Positions 46,184-59,100 of a DNA stretch of 64,000 nt are shown piece after piece. Source of the stretch: Bromus sterilis (Eukaryota; Streptophyta; Magnoliopsida; Poales; Poaceae); contig OX465601.1 of assembly GCA_950022295.1 (NCBI GenBank), positions 73,541,501-73,605,500 of the forward strand, in the 5' to 3' direction. Each line of letters starts with the position of its first letter. The stretch's first letter is position 1. The notes under the pieces are model-generated. The model was not told the DNA's origin. It worked only from the letters and a program-made list of their open reading frames with translations, and made no database searches. A program made the translations under genes and the position numbers.

Positions 46184-48745
46184 ATGTCCTCTATCCTACA
46201 GAGCATGCCTGTGGTGTCGAGCTTGTCCACCACGCCCCATGACACCTCGCGCGGAAGTGATGGTGAACGCGTCGACCATTACGCGCCGCCACAGTGCGTC
46301 ATTGACGTCGAGCCTCTTGGCGGCGAGTCCAGTGGATCGGGGATGCACCTGAAGCACCCAATGGAGATCTTTACCGCCACTTTTTCGGTGCCCCGCAACC
46401 TGTTCAACGGAATGCCCTCGCCTGTCGAGGACACGCTCGGCAAAGCCTACGGCTTCGTGCGCTACACCAAGATTCTCATGGACCAACTCATCTTCGACGG
46501 TGGCCACCACGCGCCCATCGACCCCGACGAGACCCAAAGCCAGGACGGCCGTGCCGTCGGTCAAGATGGCACCGCGCAGGATGAGGAGATGGGCGCTGAC
46601 GAGGGTTGCTACATCCATGAGGTGTTGGGAATGTGCCCTAGAGGCAAATAAAATATGTTTTATCGAGCATATTCCATTAGTTCATAATACGTTTGATACT
46701 ATGCTAGAACTGTATTAAGCGGAAACATTAATACAGGTGTGGTATACAAACAACTAGGTCCCTAGTTAACCCTAGTATACTAGTCCATTGGGCGATTGAT
46801 GATCAAGGTTTCCTGATCATGAGACAAAGCGTCTGTTGACAATGGAGTCGTATCATTGGATAATGATATGATGGACATACACCCACCAGAAGTGTTGCGA
46901 TGTGATCAAGTCACATAGTTCGACATTGCGATAACTATAACGTAGTGACCAGATCCTTTGACCGTAATGATCATACGTAATTGTCATCTATGAGGAGGCT
47001 TTGATTTGTATCCCACCGCCTGACTGAAATATGCTGGCTATAACGGTGCACTTTGGGTATTCCGAAATAGATGGTTGATGAGTATGCAAATAGATCAAAG
47101 CGGGATTTGTCCATCCGTGTGACGGATAGGTACTCTGGGCCCACTCGGTGATGTTACATCATAAAGTTTGCAAACGTGTGACTAGGTCACGGAGTTGTAA
47201 TATCACGGGAACGAGTAAACTTGTTTGTTGAGAACGAGGACGAACTAGGTATATTGGATACCGATGATCAAACCTCGGACAAGCAAAGTACCATGGGACA
47301 AAGGGAACAGGCACACGGTTAACGGATCCAACAGCGATTGAAGTTCATTCGATGGAAGCGCAGGGGCTATCAAGGATTGTAACCAGGTCCAATTGATTAG
47401 TCATTGATCAATGAGAGTTGTCTCGATCATGTCTGCTGTTTCCCGAACCGTAGGGTGTTACACTTAAGGGTACTCGACGCAGTAAGGATTGATTCGGGAT
47501 CACCGGAGAAATTGGAGAGAACACCGGAATTGTTCCGGTAATGACCGGAATTGTTCCGATGAAGGCCGGAAGTTGTTCTGGGTATTTTGAAAGGTTCAAA
47601 ATATATTTAATAATGTTTAATATATGTTTTATTATTTATTTATCTGAATTAAATATTAAAATATAATTAAATATAATTAAAAATGAATTAAAAGGCATAT
47701 GGGCCTCATAGGGCCCATTAGGGGGAGAGGGAGTCTTCCCCCATGGGCCATGGCGCCATGAGGGGGCCCACCCCCCTTATTGGTGCGCCACCCCCCTCCC
47801 CTTGGGATTAGTCCCACATGGGAAGTTGAGGAGGGGTGGCACCCCTCCTTGGCCTATATAAGGAGGGGTAGGGGTGCCCTTTTAATCATGAATTTTTTGA
47901 GAAAAGTTTCTCATCTCTCTCCCTCCTTCTCTCCTTCCTTTGAGCGGACTCCCCTTGTTTGGAGGCTGCTCTGGGTTGGGGATTTCTCCACTATACGCAC
48001 GCCGTCGTGCTGCTGGAATTGGGATCCGAATAAATCTTCTTTCCGCTGCTCTACTGGTTCGGAGCCCGGAGGGACGTCGGGTATACTGTATGTGTATAAT
48101 CCCGCGAGGCACTACACTTGTGGTGCTGCTTCATCGTCGTGGCCGGATCGCGAGGTCTTCATCAGCAACGTTTCGACGGGGACGTAATCCCGTCATCGGT
48201 CTGCAAGGATCGGGTGGCTACAGGAGTCATCGTGGATCTGCGCGGCATCGGGGATTGCCGGTACGACTACACCAACCACGTTCATGCGGGAACGTTTCCC
48301 GCTTAACGGACTACATACTGGTATGTGATCTATTTCTGTCCGTTACTTGCATCAGCATAGCATAGGTCTTGGGATTGGGTATCGTAGGTCAAGGAAAAAT
48401 TTGTGTTTTCTGCCCCGAACCCCAACATGAGGATGGTACCATGCATGGTCCGGGCGCTGAAGATCAATGGCGCGAAACCAATGGCAAGATGAGGAGGGCG
48501 ATGATGGTGTGGACATTAAAGCCGAGCCATTGACCTTCATGGATGAGCTCACCTAACAAGCTATAGCACAAAGAAAGAGGGGCCAAAGCATCCGCACCAA
48601 AACATTCACCAAAAAAGAAGATGAACTTCTTTGCGAGGGTTGGAAGGAAATTGGCCAAGACCCCAAGGCCGGCGTCGAGCAAAAAGGATCCGTGTCTTGG
48701 CAAATAATTTACGTTTACTTCAAATGATGAGTGATCGACGACGAC
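46184..48745 (+). pseudogene. Myb/SANT-like transposon-associated protein relic, split by a solo LTR
   Basis: The first part (46184-46622) includes NLFNGMPSPVEDT and DPDETQSQDGRA. After the solo LTR (46623-48427) the frame resumes at 48428 and, after a frameshift and a stop near 48556, reads TKTFTKKEDELLCEGWKEIG and QDPKAGVEQKGSVSWQ, ending in a stop at about 48727. These are hallmarks of a large Triticeae family with a Myb/SANT-like DNA-binding domain, similar to PIF/Harbinger accessory proteins and often mis-annotated as host genes. Family recognition is from memory. It is broken by the insertion, a frameshift and stops, so no function is expected. Confidence 0.7.
46623..48427 (+). mobile_element. 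Angela/BARE-like copia solo LTR
   Basis: It starts TGTTGGGAATGTGCCCTAG and ends GAACCCCAACA, 1805 bp, with a perfect TSD TGAGG (46618-46622 and 48428-48432). TATA-like CCTATATAAGG is at about 47852-47862. It resembles the minus-strand solo LTR at 36631-38299 and interrupts the Myb-like relic. Confidence 0.92.
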
Positions 48746-48758
48746 TATGTGTGACATT

Positions 48759-49410
48759 GGGCATTTTTTTTGAGGAAAACAACAGGACCCTGCCGTGTCT
48801 CTTCATTGATTTTTGGCATAAAAAGTACAAAGTTACGTGTAAAAGAGAAAAAGAGCTATACAATGAGCAAAAACTCCAAACTAGCCTAGAACTAGAAAGA
48901 GGAGAAAAAGGCTATACAAACAACAACTCTAATGACTAAGAAAGCACAAAAGAAAGTGAAAACTATACAAATTACAAAAAGTTAGCAACCCATTTCATCA
49001 TATTATGATAAGTTTTTCTCGTTATCTACGAACCAACCACCTGAGCTCTGTCTTGAATTTACCTGTGCAATTATAAAGACTAGGAGGAATGCCTTTAAAT
49101 ATCCAGTCATTCCTAGTGTTTCAAATTGCCCAAGATATTAACACGATGATTTCCAATGAGAATGACAACCCAAGCTTGGACTAAATAGCAGCAATGTTGT
49201 CCACAAGATTAGGAAACAAAGAATGTTCATCAAAGCGAGTGTATGTCCAGCATGCCCTGGCAAAAGGGCAATAGTAGAAAAGATGATCTCTTGTTTAAAA
49301 AACGAGGTCGTTGCATAAAACACAACAATAGTCATCCTGATGAAAGTTGTTGGGCAATTTTTTGTTGACTGACATGTGTAAGCGGTCTTGAACTCGTAGC
49401 GTCGTTAAAT
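48759..49410 (-). pseudogene. 5'-truncated LINE, 3' end
   Basis: On minus, a tail of eight A's (plus-strand T run at about 48765) closes the fragment. Coding remains read YCCVLCND, then, frameshifted, a HLFYCPFA-like zinc-finger end and SWAIWNTRNDWIFKGI, the conserved tail of plant L1-like LINEs. It is truncated near 49410. It lies about 700 bp upstream of NAA25 in the opposite orientation. Confidence 0.7.
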
Positions 49411-50129
49411 TATGCACATTTTGGTTATGAAACATTAGTGCTGGTGCTGACACTAATATGGCCTTTTATTTGCCGCGGATAAAATGCATCGCAGTATTGA
49501 ATAACGCAGCTAGAAATACGCGAACACACGCGAACAATTATCAACACGTGGACACAAATGATTTTTTTTAAACAAATCTCGCATCCGTTTACATGCTGCT
49601 TTGGAATTGCCGTGATATCATCATCACTGCTTCGGACGGTTCGTCCAACCCGTAACACTCCCTATCACTTGGGCTCTACTGTCAAGTGGGTCCAAACGGC
49701 ACCGAAAGCCACCTCACCTCATCCGGTTCTGTCGCAGGCTTTCCGCTTTCCCGGTGGTGGCACCGTCGCTTCTCTCCCTAGATCTAAACCGCTCACCCGA
49801 TATTCAACGGCGCAGAGCTGGGCAACCCCGGTATAGGGTTACGGGGCATTTCCTCCTCCCTGCTCAGTCTCGCACGGCAGACGAACCTACGCCGCCCATC
49901 CGGCCATCGACGGTCCGGACCCTGACCACGCTCCTTCCTCGGACGTGCCCACTCGGGTCGTCCTGCGCACGAGCCGCGCCGCCGTCACACCCAGACTCGA
50001 TAAACCCTTCCCCGCTGTGCCTCCGCGGCTCTCCCCTTCTTCCTCCTCCCTCCCGCTCCCACACCCGCTCCACCTCCCCGCCGCTCAAAACCCTAACCCT
50101 AGATCGCGAGGGCGGGCGGTCGGGCTGCC
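49411..50129 (+). promoter_or_regulatory. Upstream and 5' UTR region of NAA25
   Basis: The GC content rises from about 49640 toward the start codon. A telo-box, AAACCCTAACCCTAG, lies at about 50088-50102, some 28 bases before the ATG. Telo-boxes are common near the transcription starts of plant translation-related genes. I see no clear TATA box, which is usual for housekeeping genes. The start of transcription cannot be placed exactly. Confidence 0.6.
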
Positions 50130-53100
50130 ATGGCCAGCAAGTTCGGGCTCGCCGGCGGAATCCCGGAGCGGAAGGTGCGGCCGATCTGGGACGCCGTCGA
50201 CTCGCGACAGTACAAGGCCGCGCTCAAGCTCTGCACCTCGCTCCTCGCCAAGCACCCCACCTCGCCCTACGCCCTCGTGAGCTCACCCGCCCCGCCTCAT
50301 CCCCATTTTTGTGTAGCACTGTTCCCGTCATGGTCTGATGAATCTGGCTTGGAAAATGGGTGTAGTTTGTTTCGATACCTCTGTTTGGAGCGCCCCCACC
50401 TGTGATTTTTGTAGTCAAATGGATCGAGGCACTAGCTGCATCGATGGAAGCTAGATGGCCTGTTGCGCATCGTGCTGAAACGCTTGCTGGTTCTAGCATA
50501 TACTAACTTGCTTGAGTTGCCTAGACTGAATTAAAGATTTCTAGGCCACCAGTGACTAGCTGGGTGCACAAATTTAATAGGAGGCCTCTTATTGAGTGGT
50601 GTGGTACGAAGAGCTTGTGGCAATCCTAGGAAACAAACTGCTCAGACCAACACACCGAATTATTGGCATTCTGATGCCACTGCCATTAAGCAGAGCTGTC
50701 CAAACCATAGTGGATTTATTGAATGCCTTCAGTTTCCCTCCCTGGCAAAAGTTTGCCAGATTGCTGTGTACCAAGTGGGATGGGAGGAGCAGATATGGTC
50801 GGAATAAATGTGATATATAGAAGTAAATGGGTATTGTGGACCGATGGAGCTGACACTGAAGCTCGAGAGGTAGGGGACAAGAGAGTGTTGTTAAGAGAAC
50901 TCCAGAGATCCTATCCCAGATGAACATGCTTTTTTACTTGCTTAGCTCATAAGTATCAACTAGCTTGTCATTAGTTTAAACTTGGCCATTCCAATTATTC
51001 AAGCCTAGCCCCAGGCTCCCAGCAGCGAAGCAATGACTTAGTTCCAGCAGGTGGCAAGATGCTAACTCTTGAGCTGTGGTAGCAAATCAATTAGTTCAGA
51101 AACCTATGATTAGGTACTGTTTGTACTTTATGATATAATGCTATTAAATTTAGGATTCTTCCAAGCTCTTCGTTAGATATTTAGGGACGTATGGTCTATA
51201 GACTATTGTAGAGTTGTCTCTCAAATCAGTTTGGAGCTTGAGAATCTGACATGGTGTATTTGTTTTGTGTGGCAGTGTAGAATGGCCTTGATTTATTCCT
51301 CTACATCTGTTGAAGATCTTGTAACAGAACCACCGTTTTCATGTTGCTACCATTTTTAGTCAACATGATCAACTCAGTTTTGATAAGAACTAAAGGCTTT
51401 ATATTGGCTGTATTTAAAATGCAATTAAACAACAATGTTTAATTATCTAATTTCAGGCTCTCAAGGCTCTTACATTGGAAAGGATGGGAAAGCCTGATGA
51501 AGCACTAAGTGTCTGTTTGAATGCCAAAGAACTATTGTACTCAAATAATATTTTCCATTTTGACGATCTCACCCTTAGCACACTACAGATAGTGTTTCAA
51601 AGGCTTGAGAGATGTACGTTCATGCTTCACTGTTTGTCTTATCTCTTTAACATCACCATTTTTCTAAATTATCATGTGGCTGATTATATTTCTGCCAGTG
51701 GACCTTGCAACTTCATGCTATGAGTATGCTTGTACAAAATACCCTAATAACTTGGAATTAATGATGGGACTCTTTAATTGCTATGTGAGAGAGTACTCAT
51801 ATGTGAAGCAACAACAGGTATGTGGTATTTTTCCAATTGCTCAATTTGTATTATATGTCTCCTTGCTCATTTCTTGATCTTCCCAGCTTTATATATTTTG
51901 CAGACAGCGATTAGAATGTACAAAACTGTAGGAGAAGAAAGGTTTTTGCTTTGGGCAGTTTGCAGTATTCAACTGCAGGTAGGTTCATCATACATCCATG
52001 AGCTACAGTTTGTGCATTGGCAATTTTAGTTGAAGCAATTGTAACGGCACACCATTATTTTCTTGCTCACTGGAAAATTAAGAAATCTATGAATAAAAAC
52101 AATGCACTGTCATGACCTATTGATGTATGGATACACTGATGGAGTTTCGGTTCTAGGGTCTGGTAGTTGGACAGAGGAGAGGGAGGCCATATACAAGTGG
52201 TTGATATCAATGCATCGTTCGACTTTCCACTTTTGGGAGCTTTCTAGTTTTGGATTTTTCTTCTTCCAAAACAGATACCATTTACTGGGTGGGAAAATAA
52301 TACTGAGAGGGATTGGGAGCACTCAGGACATGCAGGGAAGTGGAAGATGGGGGAAAAATGCTGCTGTTCTCATAGGCTCCAACTAGGGTTGACCTATCAA
52401 TTCTTGTAGCTTACAAAACCACTGTAATGTTTGGGCAACATCCTAGTTTTGCTTCTCTAAAAAAAACATCCTAGTTTTGCTAGGTGTGATGTATTTCTTG
52501 GATGCAGTGTAGTAACTTGTGAAGTTGTGATAGTGTGGCTACTATTTTTTGTACTACTCTGATAATTGATGAAATATCTATGACTTATGAATGCTCTAGG
52601 TATTAGTTATCCATCCCGATGCAATGTGATATTGTATTACAGAATATACAAGTTGTGTTTAGTTTATGCCTAAGGTTACCCTACCAAAACATTGGCTAGC
52701 CAAAATTTTGGTTGAGGTTTTGTTTGCCAATGAGTTGGCCAACAGGGGGAAGTAGAAGGGACTAGAGTTGGCATGCCAAAAAGTAGTCAACCTTCCATAC
52801 AAAGACTATTTTTTCATTTCATCTAGCTTATCCCTTCTCTTGTCCCCTTTTTCCATCTAAAAACATTTAATCAAATATTTAATAGCAATACCTATGCGAG
52901 AGCTTGAGTAATATTATTAGCCGTGATTATTGTAAATGTATTCCCTATGTGCTATTATGTTATATACTACTTTCATTTTGCCCATGGCAGGCGTATTTTA
53001 GCAGCGGAGGTGAGAAATTATTAGCACTGGCTGAAGCATTGCTTAAAAAGCACATAAGTTCACATAGTTTACATGAGCCAGAAGGTATCCCTGCTTATCA

Positions 53101-56100
53101 AAAATGTGCCACGAGTTTATCTTTTTTCCCCTCAAGTGATGTCCTCTTTTAACATGGTTATACTACTTGCAGCGCTTTCTCTCTATATTTCAATTCTGGA
53201 ACAACAGGCAAAGTATGATGCTGCTTTGGAAGTTCTTTCTGGAGACTTGGGGTCTCTTATGGGAAGGGAGGAGGACAAGCTTCGTTTGCAGGTAATTTTA
53301 AGAATCCATTTGTTTGACAGTGTCTTGTATTGTTCAATTACTATTCATCTGGATTACAAGTCACAGTTTGTATTATTATTTTTGTAATCAAGAGGAATTT
53401 ATGGTAACTTTACATCATTTTCTAGTGTATAGACCATGAACTACTTTATAGTTCTTGTTTCTTATGGTTATTTGTGTCCATTAAATGGGCAACCGGGTGG
53501 GCGGTAGTGTCATGGTAATGTGGGCATGTGGCACTCTCCTACCCCATTGATCACACTCAACTTCACTGCAGAGACTGCAGTTTCCTTCTGCATGTATACC
53601 ATAGCAATATCTGAATTGATAGCTAATCGAGCTGTTCTGTACTTCTGTCTGCACTGGATTGCTATGGAATACTGTAATCAATTCAGAACTTGGAAAGTTT
53701 CTGAAAACTAAGATAAACATACAGTTAAATTAGTTTGTTGAACTGTGGTTTTAGGCCCTGTTTGTTTGGGCTTTTGCAGCTTTTCTGTTTTGGCCAAGAA
53801 GCCATAAAAGCTCCAAAAGCACCTATTTAGGAGCTTTTATGGCTTCTTGGCCAAAATGGAAAAGCTGCAAAAGCAGAAGCAGAGCCCAAACAAACAGGGC
53901 CTTAGTAAAAACATTATGCAGTTACTGATTTTACTGTTGGTTATCTAATGTCTGTTGCACCTCTCGCGCTTCCACTCTATGTCTATGTACATGTGTACAA
54001 AAGGCACCTTTAACTTCTAAGTCTTTGTTTTTCTCTCCCCATCTGATATGCTTGCTAATGAAATTGAGAACCACTTACATTTTACCTGACTTTAAGTTGA
54101 CAGGGACGCCTTCTTACTCAAGCATGTAACTATGTGGCCGCTTCTGAGATATATCAGAAGGTTCTCGAGTCTTGGTAATGCTTCATGTCGTTAACTCTAT
54201 ATATTCTCAGTTGTTGTACAAAGTTGCTCTTTGACAAATTACTGCTTTAGTATGTGTTATCAACTTGTTCCAAGACATGTAGTGCTCTACCCATTTAGAA
54301 ATTTCTCACTCAACAGATTATAGGAAGCAGTAGCACGGTAGCACCTTCCGAGTACCAACAACTCTTCCACGATCATACTCCATGATGTGCATAACACATT
54401 AACACCATAAATGTGCTACAAAGTAGAAACCCACCTTGCAGGGCTGTCTTTCTGAACACTCTGTTTGCTTCCTAGAAAATGTGTATGGATTTACCTATTT
54501 GATATAGAATCATAATCCTGGGATTACTGTGATTTTTTAATTTAATTTCAAGCTTTTGATGTTGAAATCTCAATTAGGGAGTCTTGCTATACTACTCACT
54601 GTTTTGTTTTCATGATTTCTTTTCTTGCTCCTTCCTCAAGTTATTGCAGCATATTTTATCCATACATTCAGCCTTTGGAAATTTCCACCTTCTTTTGTTT
54701 AGTTTTTGATAATTGTCCTCTCTTCTTTTCACTGGGCAGTCCTGATGACTGGGAGTCCTTTCTCCATTATTTAGGCTGTTTGCTGGAGCATGACGTGAAG
54801 TTGCCTAAACCAACCACTGGCGAACATACTTGTTCTTCCTGCTCTGCAGATTCGACTATGTTGAACAAGACTTCTCTTAGTGAGGAGCTGGTACGTCCTC
54901 CACCTGAAGCAATTCTCTTTTACCTTGTCTTGGTGATGTGCATCCGGTTTACTGAAAATATATGTTTGTAGGTTGAATCTCGCCTTGCAGGTGCATTATT
55001 ATTTGTGCAAAAGCTACAACAAAATGACTCAAATGACTGTGTTAGAGGACCTCATCTAGCCAATATTGAAATTGAACGGCAACGCCGCCTCAGTGGAAAC
55101 TTAACTGATAGAAAGTTTATGGAAGCTTTGGTAAACTATTTCCACAGGTCTGTCGGGGTGCATCTTCTCTCTGTTTCTGTGTCCATTTGGAATCTCTTTA
55201 TACTCTATAACATGTGAAGCATGATGGGGAGATTACAGCCTTTAGCTTGCGATAAGCCAGTTTCTGTTGCTTCTGAAATTTTGATGTTCGCTATATACAA
55301 TTCATGAAAACTTGTTTGAGTTGTCCCATTTTGAATTTCTAGAAAGGTGAATGGATAATTTTCTGTCTATATTCACATTTCTCTATTATCATGTGTTGCT
55401 GATTCATCGAACTTTATGTTGGTGCTCTTAGATGTTGGTTGCGGCTATGTTTCCTACGCATTCTGGCATCTTTGTACTATCTCCTCCTTGCGTAGCATCA
55501 GAGCAAAAACACCGGGAGATTGTACCGTACCTTCTTCTTTACATCCTCGCCTGTGCTTCTCTTTTTTTTTGTATTTGATAGTTGGCACAAAAGCATGGGT
55601 ATAAGCTAAATTGTTCTGTCCATAGTTATAAACTGTCCCTGCTGTATATAGTTGACTTTGATATTTAAATGTATGACACCGTATCCATGTGCCCTCACCA
55701 TATTCTCGTAAAGGCATATGTTTTGCTTCTCAAGCCCATACCGTGTTATCCTTGTACATGCGTCTTATCTTTGTGCTATCTTGTGTTGTGGATGTCTAAT
55801 ATTATATCTACTAGTACTACAACACATCGCCATTTGCATCTGCATTCTTCAAAATATTGATAATATTCCTTTATATGCTTTGACATTCAGCTCTAATCTG
55901 TAGCTAACAACATTTTTTGGCCTTGCAGATTTGGTCACTTGTCTTGCTCATCGTCAGATGTTGAAATATACCTCCACATGCTATCGGGTGATGAAATAAC
56001 AGAGTTGCTAGATACAATTTCCAGATCTTTTGATGCATCATCGGTTTCAGTAAAAGCACTGGGTTTGACAATAACTACTTTTAAGGTTCAAGAACTTTTG

Positions 56101-59100
56101 GGAACTTTATTATCAAAGTCAACTACAGGTCCACCTTTTCCAGAAATCACATTATTGCGTTTCTATATGCTTTTTTAATTTGAATAGCTGCATTGTGCTA
56201 TGTTAAGCAGCCATCTATTCTTACACCTTTAAATTCATATGCCAATTCAGATCTTCAGCGCATTGCAAAAGAAATGGTCGAGACATTTTACAAAAACTTG
56301 CCTCTATCAAGAGACTTGGATCCTCAAGAAAGCATGCATGGAGAAGAACTGCTGTCTATGGCTAGCAGTATTCTTGTGCAGGTATGTAGCTGATTATTAC
56401 TTGTACCAGAGAAATAGGAATAATCAAATTCTCCAAATCTCTGGAAAGTGTCCAATTTAGCAATTTATGATCCAGTACCACAATCTGTTATTTGCCACCT
56501 GCTTCAAGATTGCATTCCTCCCGGTCAATACATTGTGATTGTTTTATATGTGTTTTGCATGAACTTACCAGAACAGTTTTATTATCCAGTTACTTGCGCA
56601 TTTCTCAGTGGCATTTTTATATTTAATATAATTAAATTACACAAAATACAAGTTCAATATAACATGTATAATTGTTTTCCCAAACTTGACCCATTTCACA
56701 AAGCTAGACTTGCAACCGTTCATATCACAAAGCTGCAGACTTGTGGACCAATTTTACTGAAGTACTGATTTAGGGCCAATTATATCAGAAAACATGTTTG
56801 TGATGCATTTTCGCTAAAGCTGGGTCCACATGGCATATACCCACAAAATCTTAAACCTGTAGTTTTATGATGTGATCGATCATTAAAACTGTAGGTTTAT
56901 GAAATTATTCATAAGTGTTAAGTTTGTGATAATTGTTAAATTTTTACTTGCGCAAAATTTACCATTTTAAATATTGCACTAAAATATACTCGTGATGTAT
57001 TGGAACAGCTTTTCTGGCGTACAAGGAACTTAGGCTACTTACTTGAAGCAGTTTTGGTGCTAGAGTTTGGATTGACTGTTCGCAAGTAAGTCTGCAGTTA
57101 TATGCACACATCTTCTGTTGGAACATGGGATTAGAAGTTTCATTTGTCTATGAAGATCTTTTATCTATGACTTCTGTATGGTTGATTCATTCTCAGCCAA
57201 ACATCTAGTTTTTCAGGGCAAATTGGATCATGCTACTGATTACATTTGAGGCATAAGAGTATTAGTCATCCAGTCGTTGTTGCCACACTTGTACAAAAGT
57301 AGATCAAACATTGGATTTTATCCAAGTATAGACAAGCTATATTTCTTTTTCTCTCTTATAGTTTTCATGACTTCTCCGAATTAACATTTGCTATGGCATA
57401 TTGTAGTATATTATCTTGTTGATGAAGTCTAAAAATACAAAAAGATTGGTAAATGAATTATTTAGTTCCACTTCATGAAGCCAAGATAATGTTCAAACAG
57501 TTACTATACCATATTCAATCAAGTTATGGTTTTGAAAGAAAAGTCTGTTATCCCTGTTTATTCAACTAGTAGCTGAGTGGTAATATCAATTTTGCTCGTC
57601 TGCTCAGGCATGTCTGGCAATACAAGATTACTCTGGTGCATCTGTACTCTTACTTGGGAGCTCTTCCGTTAGCACATCAATGGTAATGCTCTCACTATTT
57701 GGACCCCTTTGATATGTTACAGATTGCTGATAGTAGCAGACCATTGCCCCCTAAATAACTCCACGCTTTCACAAGAAAATTCATTTGTTCCATCCCATGT
57801 GCTTTCCTTATGGATAAATTTTGTTTATGTAGAATGTTGCTCTGCTAATTATTTCTTATATGTATTGGCATTTTAAGTTTATTATTTCTTTGAGGCTGTT
57901 CGATGAGACCAGGGTTTCATCTATTTATCTTGATCTGTATTCTTGTATACAGGTACGTAAGCCTGGAGGTCAAAAACATTCTTCTAGAATCTGTCTCACA
58001 CCACATCTTGCCACAGATGTTGAGTTCTCCTTTCTTGCAACAAGCTGCCAGTCTTGTTAAGGATTACCTTAGGTTCATGGATGATCATTTGAAAGAATCT
58101 GCTGATCTTACCTGTCTTGCATATAGGCACCGTACTTACTCAAAGGTAAGCAACAGTTTTTTACTTCTCACTACACTGTACAACATAAAAGTAGTGTTAT
58201 GTTTTATACTCTGCCGCTCCCTCCTGCGCGATGCTTCTGGTTTAGACTCTATGTTCGTTTTGGTGGTGGCATGTGCCAGAGAAACTTGTTAGATGGGACA
58301 GTGGGTTTTTGCCCCACGGCAGAGGTTTCAACTCCGAGCCTCTGTGGGTGGGTTTCCCACTGAATCCCGAACCTGTACTATTCCGCTCTTTCCCTCTCCC
58401 CTCTCACTCGAACCCTTGTATTTCCGTTATGTGAGTAATGGAAAGGGGCAATAGTCCGGTTCAAAAAAATAAAATATAAGTAGTGTTATGATCTGTGTTT
58501 GCTCGCTTATGGTGAGTACCATTATGCAATTTCCAAGATTTGTTCTCACTATTCACGTGGTCAGAGCTTGAAAACTATACTTATCACCAGCAAGAACAGA
58601 TATGTAAACTAGAATCTAGGGTGATGCATTTTTCATGATCCATCGTTTTCTCATTATTCTATGATCTTGTTGCCCAGGTAATTGAATTCGTTCAGTTCAA
58701 AAACCGCTTGCAACGCTCCATGCAGTATCTTGCTGTAAAATCTGATTCCGTAATACTGAGTCTGAAGCAGAAGTCCGGATCTCTTGAAGAATTGGAGGTT
58801 GGTGGTCACTTGTGAATTTTGAACCCCAAATTCGGGATAAACTTGTTTTATTAAAATTACCGTCGTGCATTGATACTTGAAAGAAATCCATTTAGTTTTC
58901 TTCGGTTTGTAGCTATTTTGAACCGTGTATTGTTGGATCCTACAAATTATATTGCTAAAAGTGGATATTCTATCAGGACATCATCTTGTAGGTGTTAACT
59001 TGTTTCTTATACATGTAAATAGTATTGGTACATCCGTACATGCCATTTTTTATGTAACCCGAATCAGTACTGATAATTGTCCGTAATTGCAGTCTGTTCT

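Noticed and set aside
46107..46190. Possible CACTA transposon end, CACTACTAAGGAAAA with CAGTAGC subterminal motifs
   Set aside because: Only one end is visible and no matching inverted end or 3-bp duplication was found, so I do not call an element.
49754..50338. 194-codon plus-strand ORF overlapping the NAA25 start
   Set aside because: It is in another frame of the GC-rich 5' UTR and first exon, while the NAA25 frame is supported by clear homology and splice phase.
52660..52800. Possible second MITE in NAA25 intron 4 (repeated GGCTAGCCAAAATTTTGG and GGCATGCCAAAA motifs)
   Set aside because: I could not define matching ends or a target duplication.
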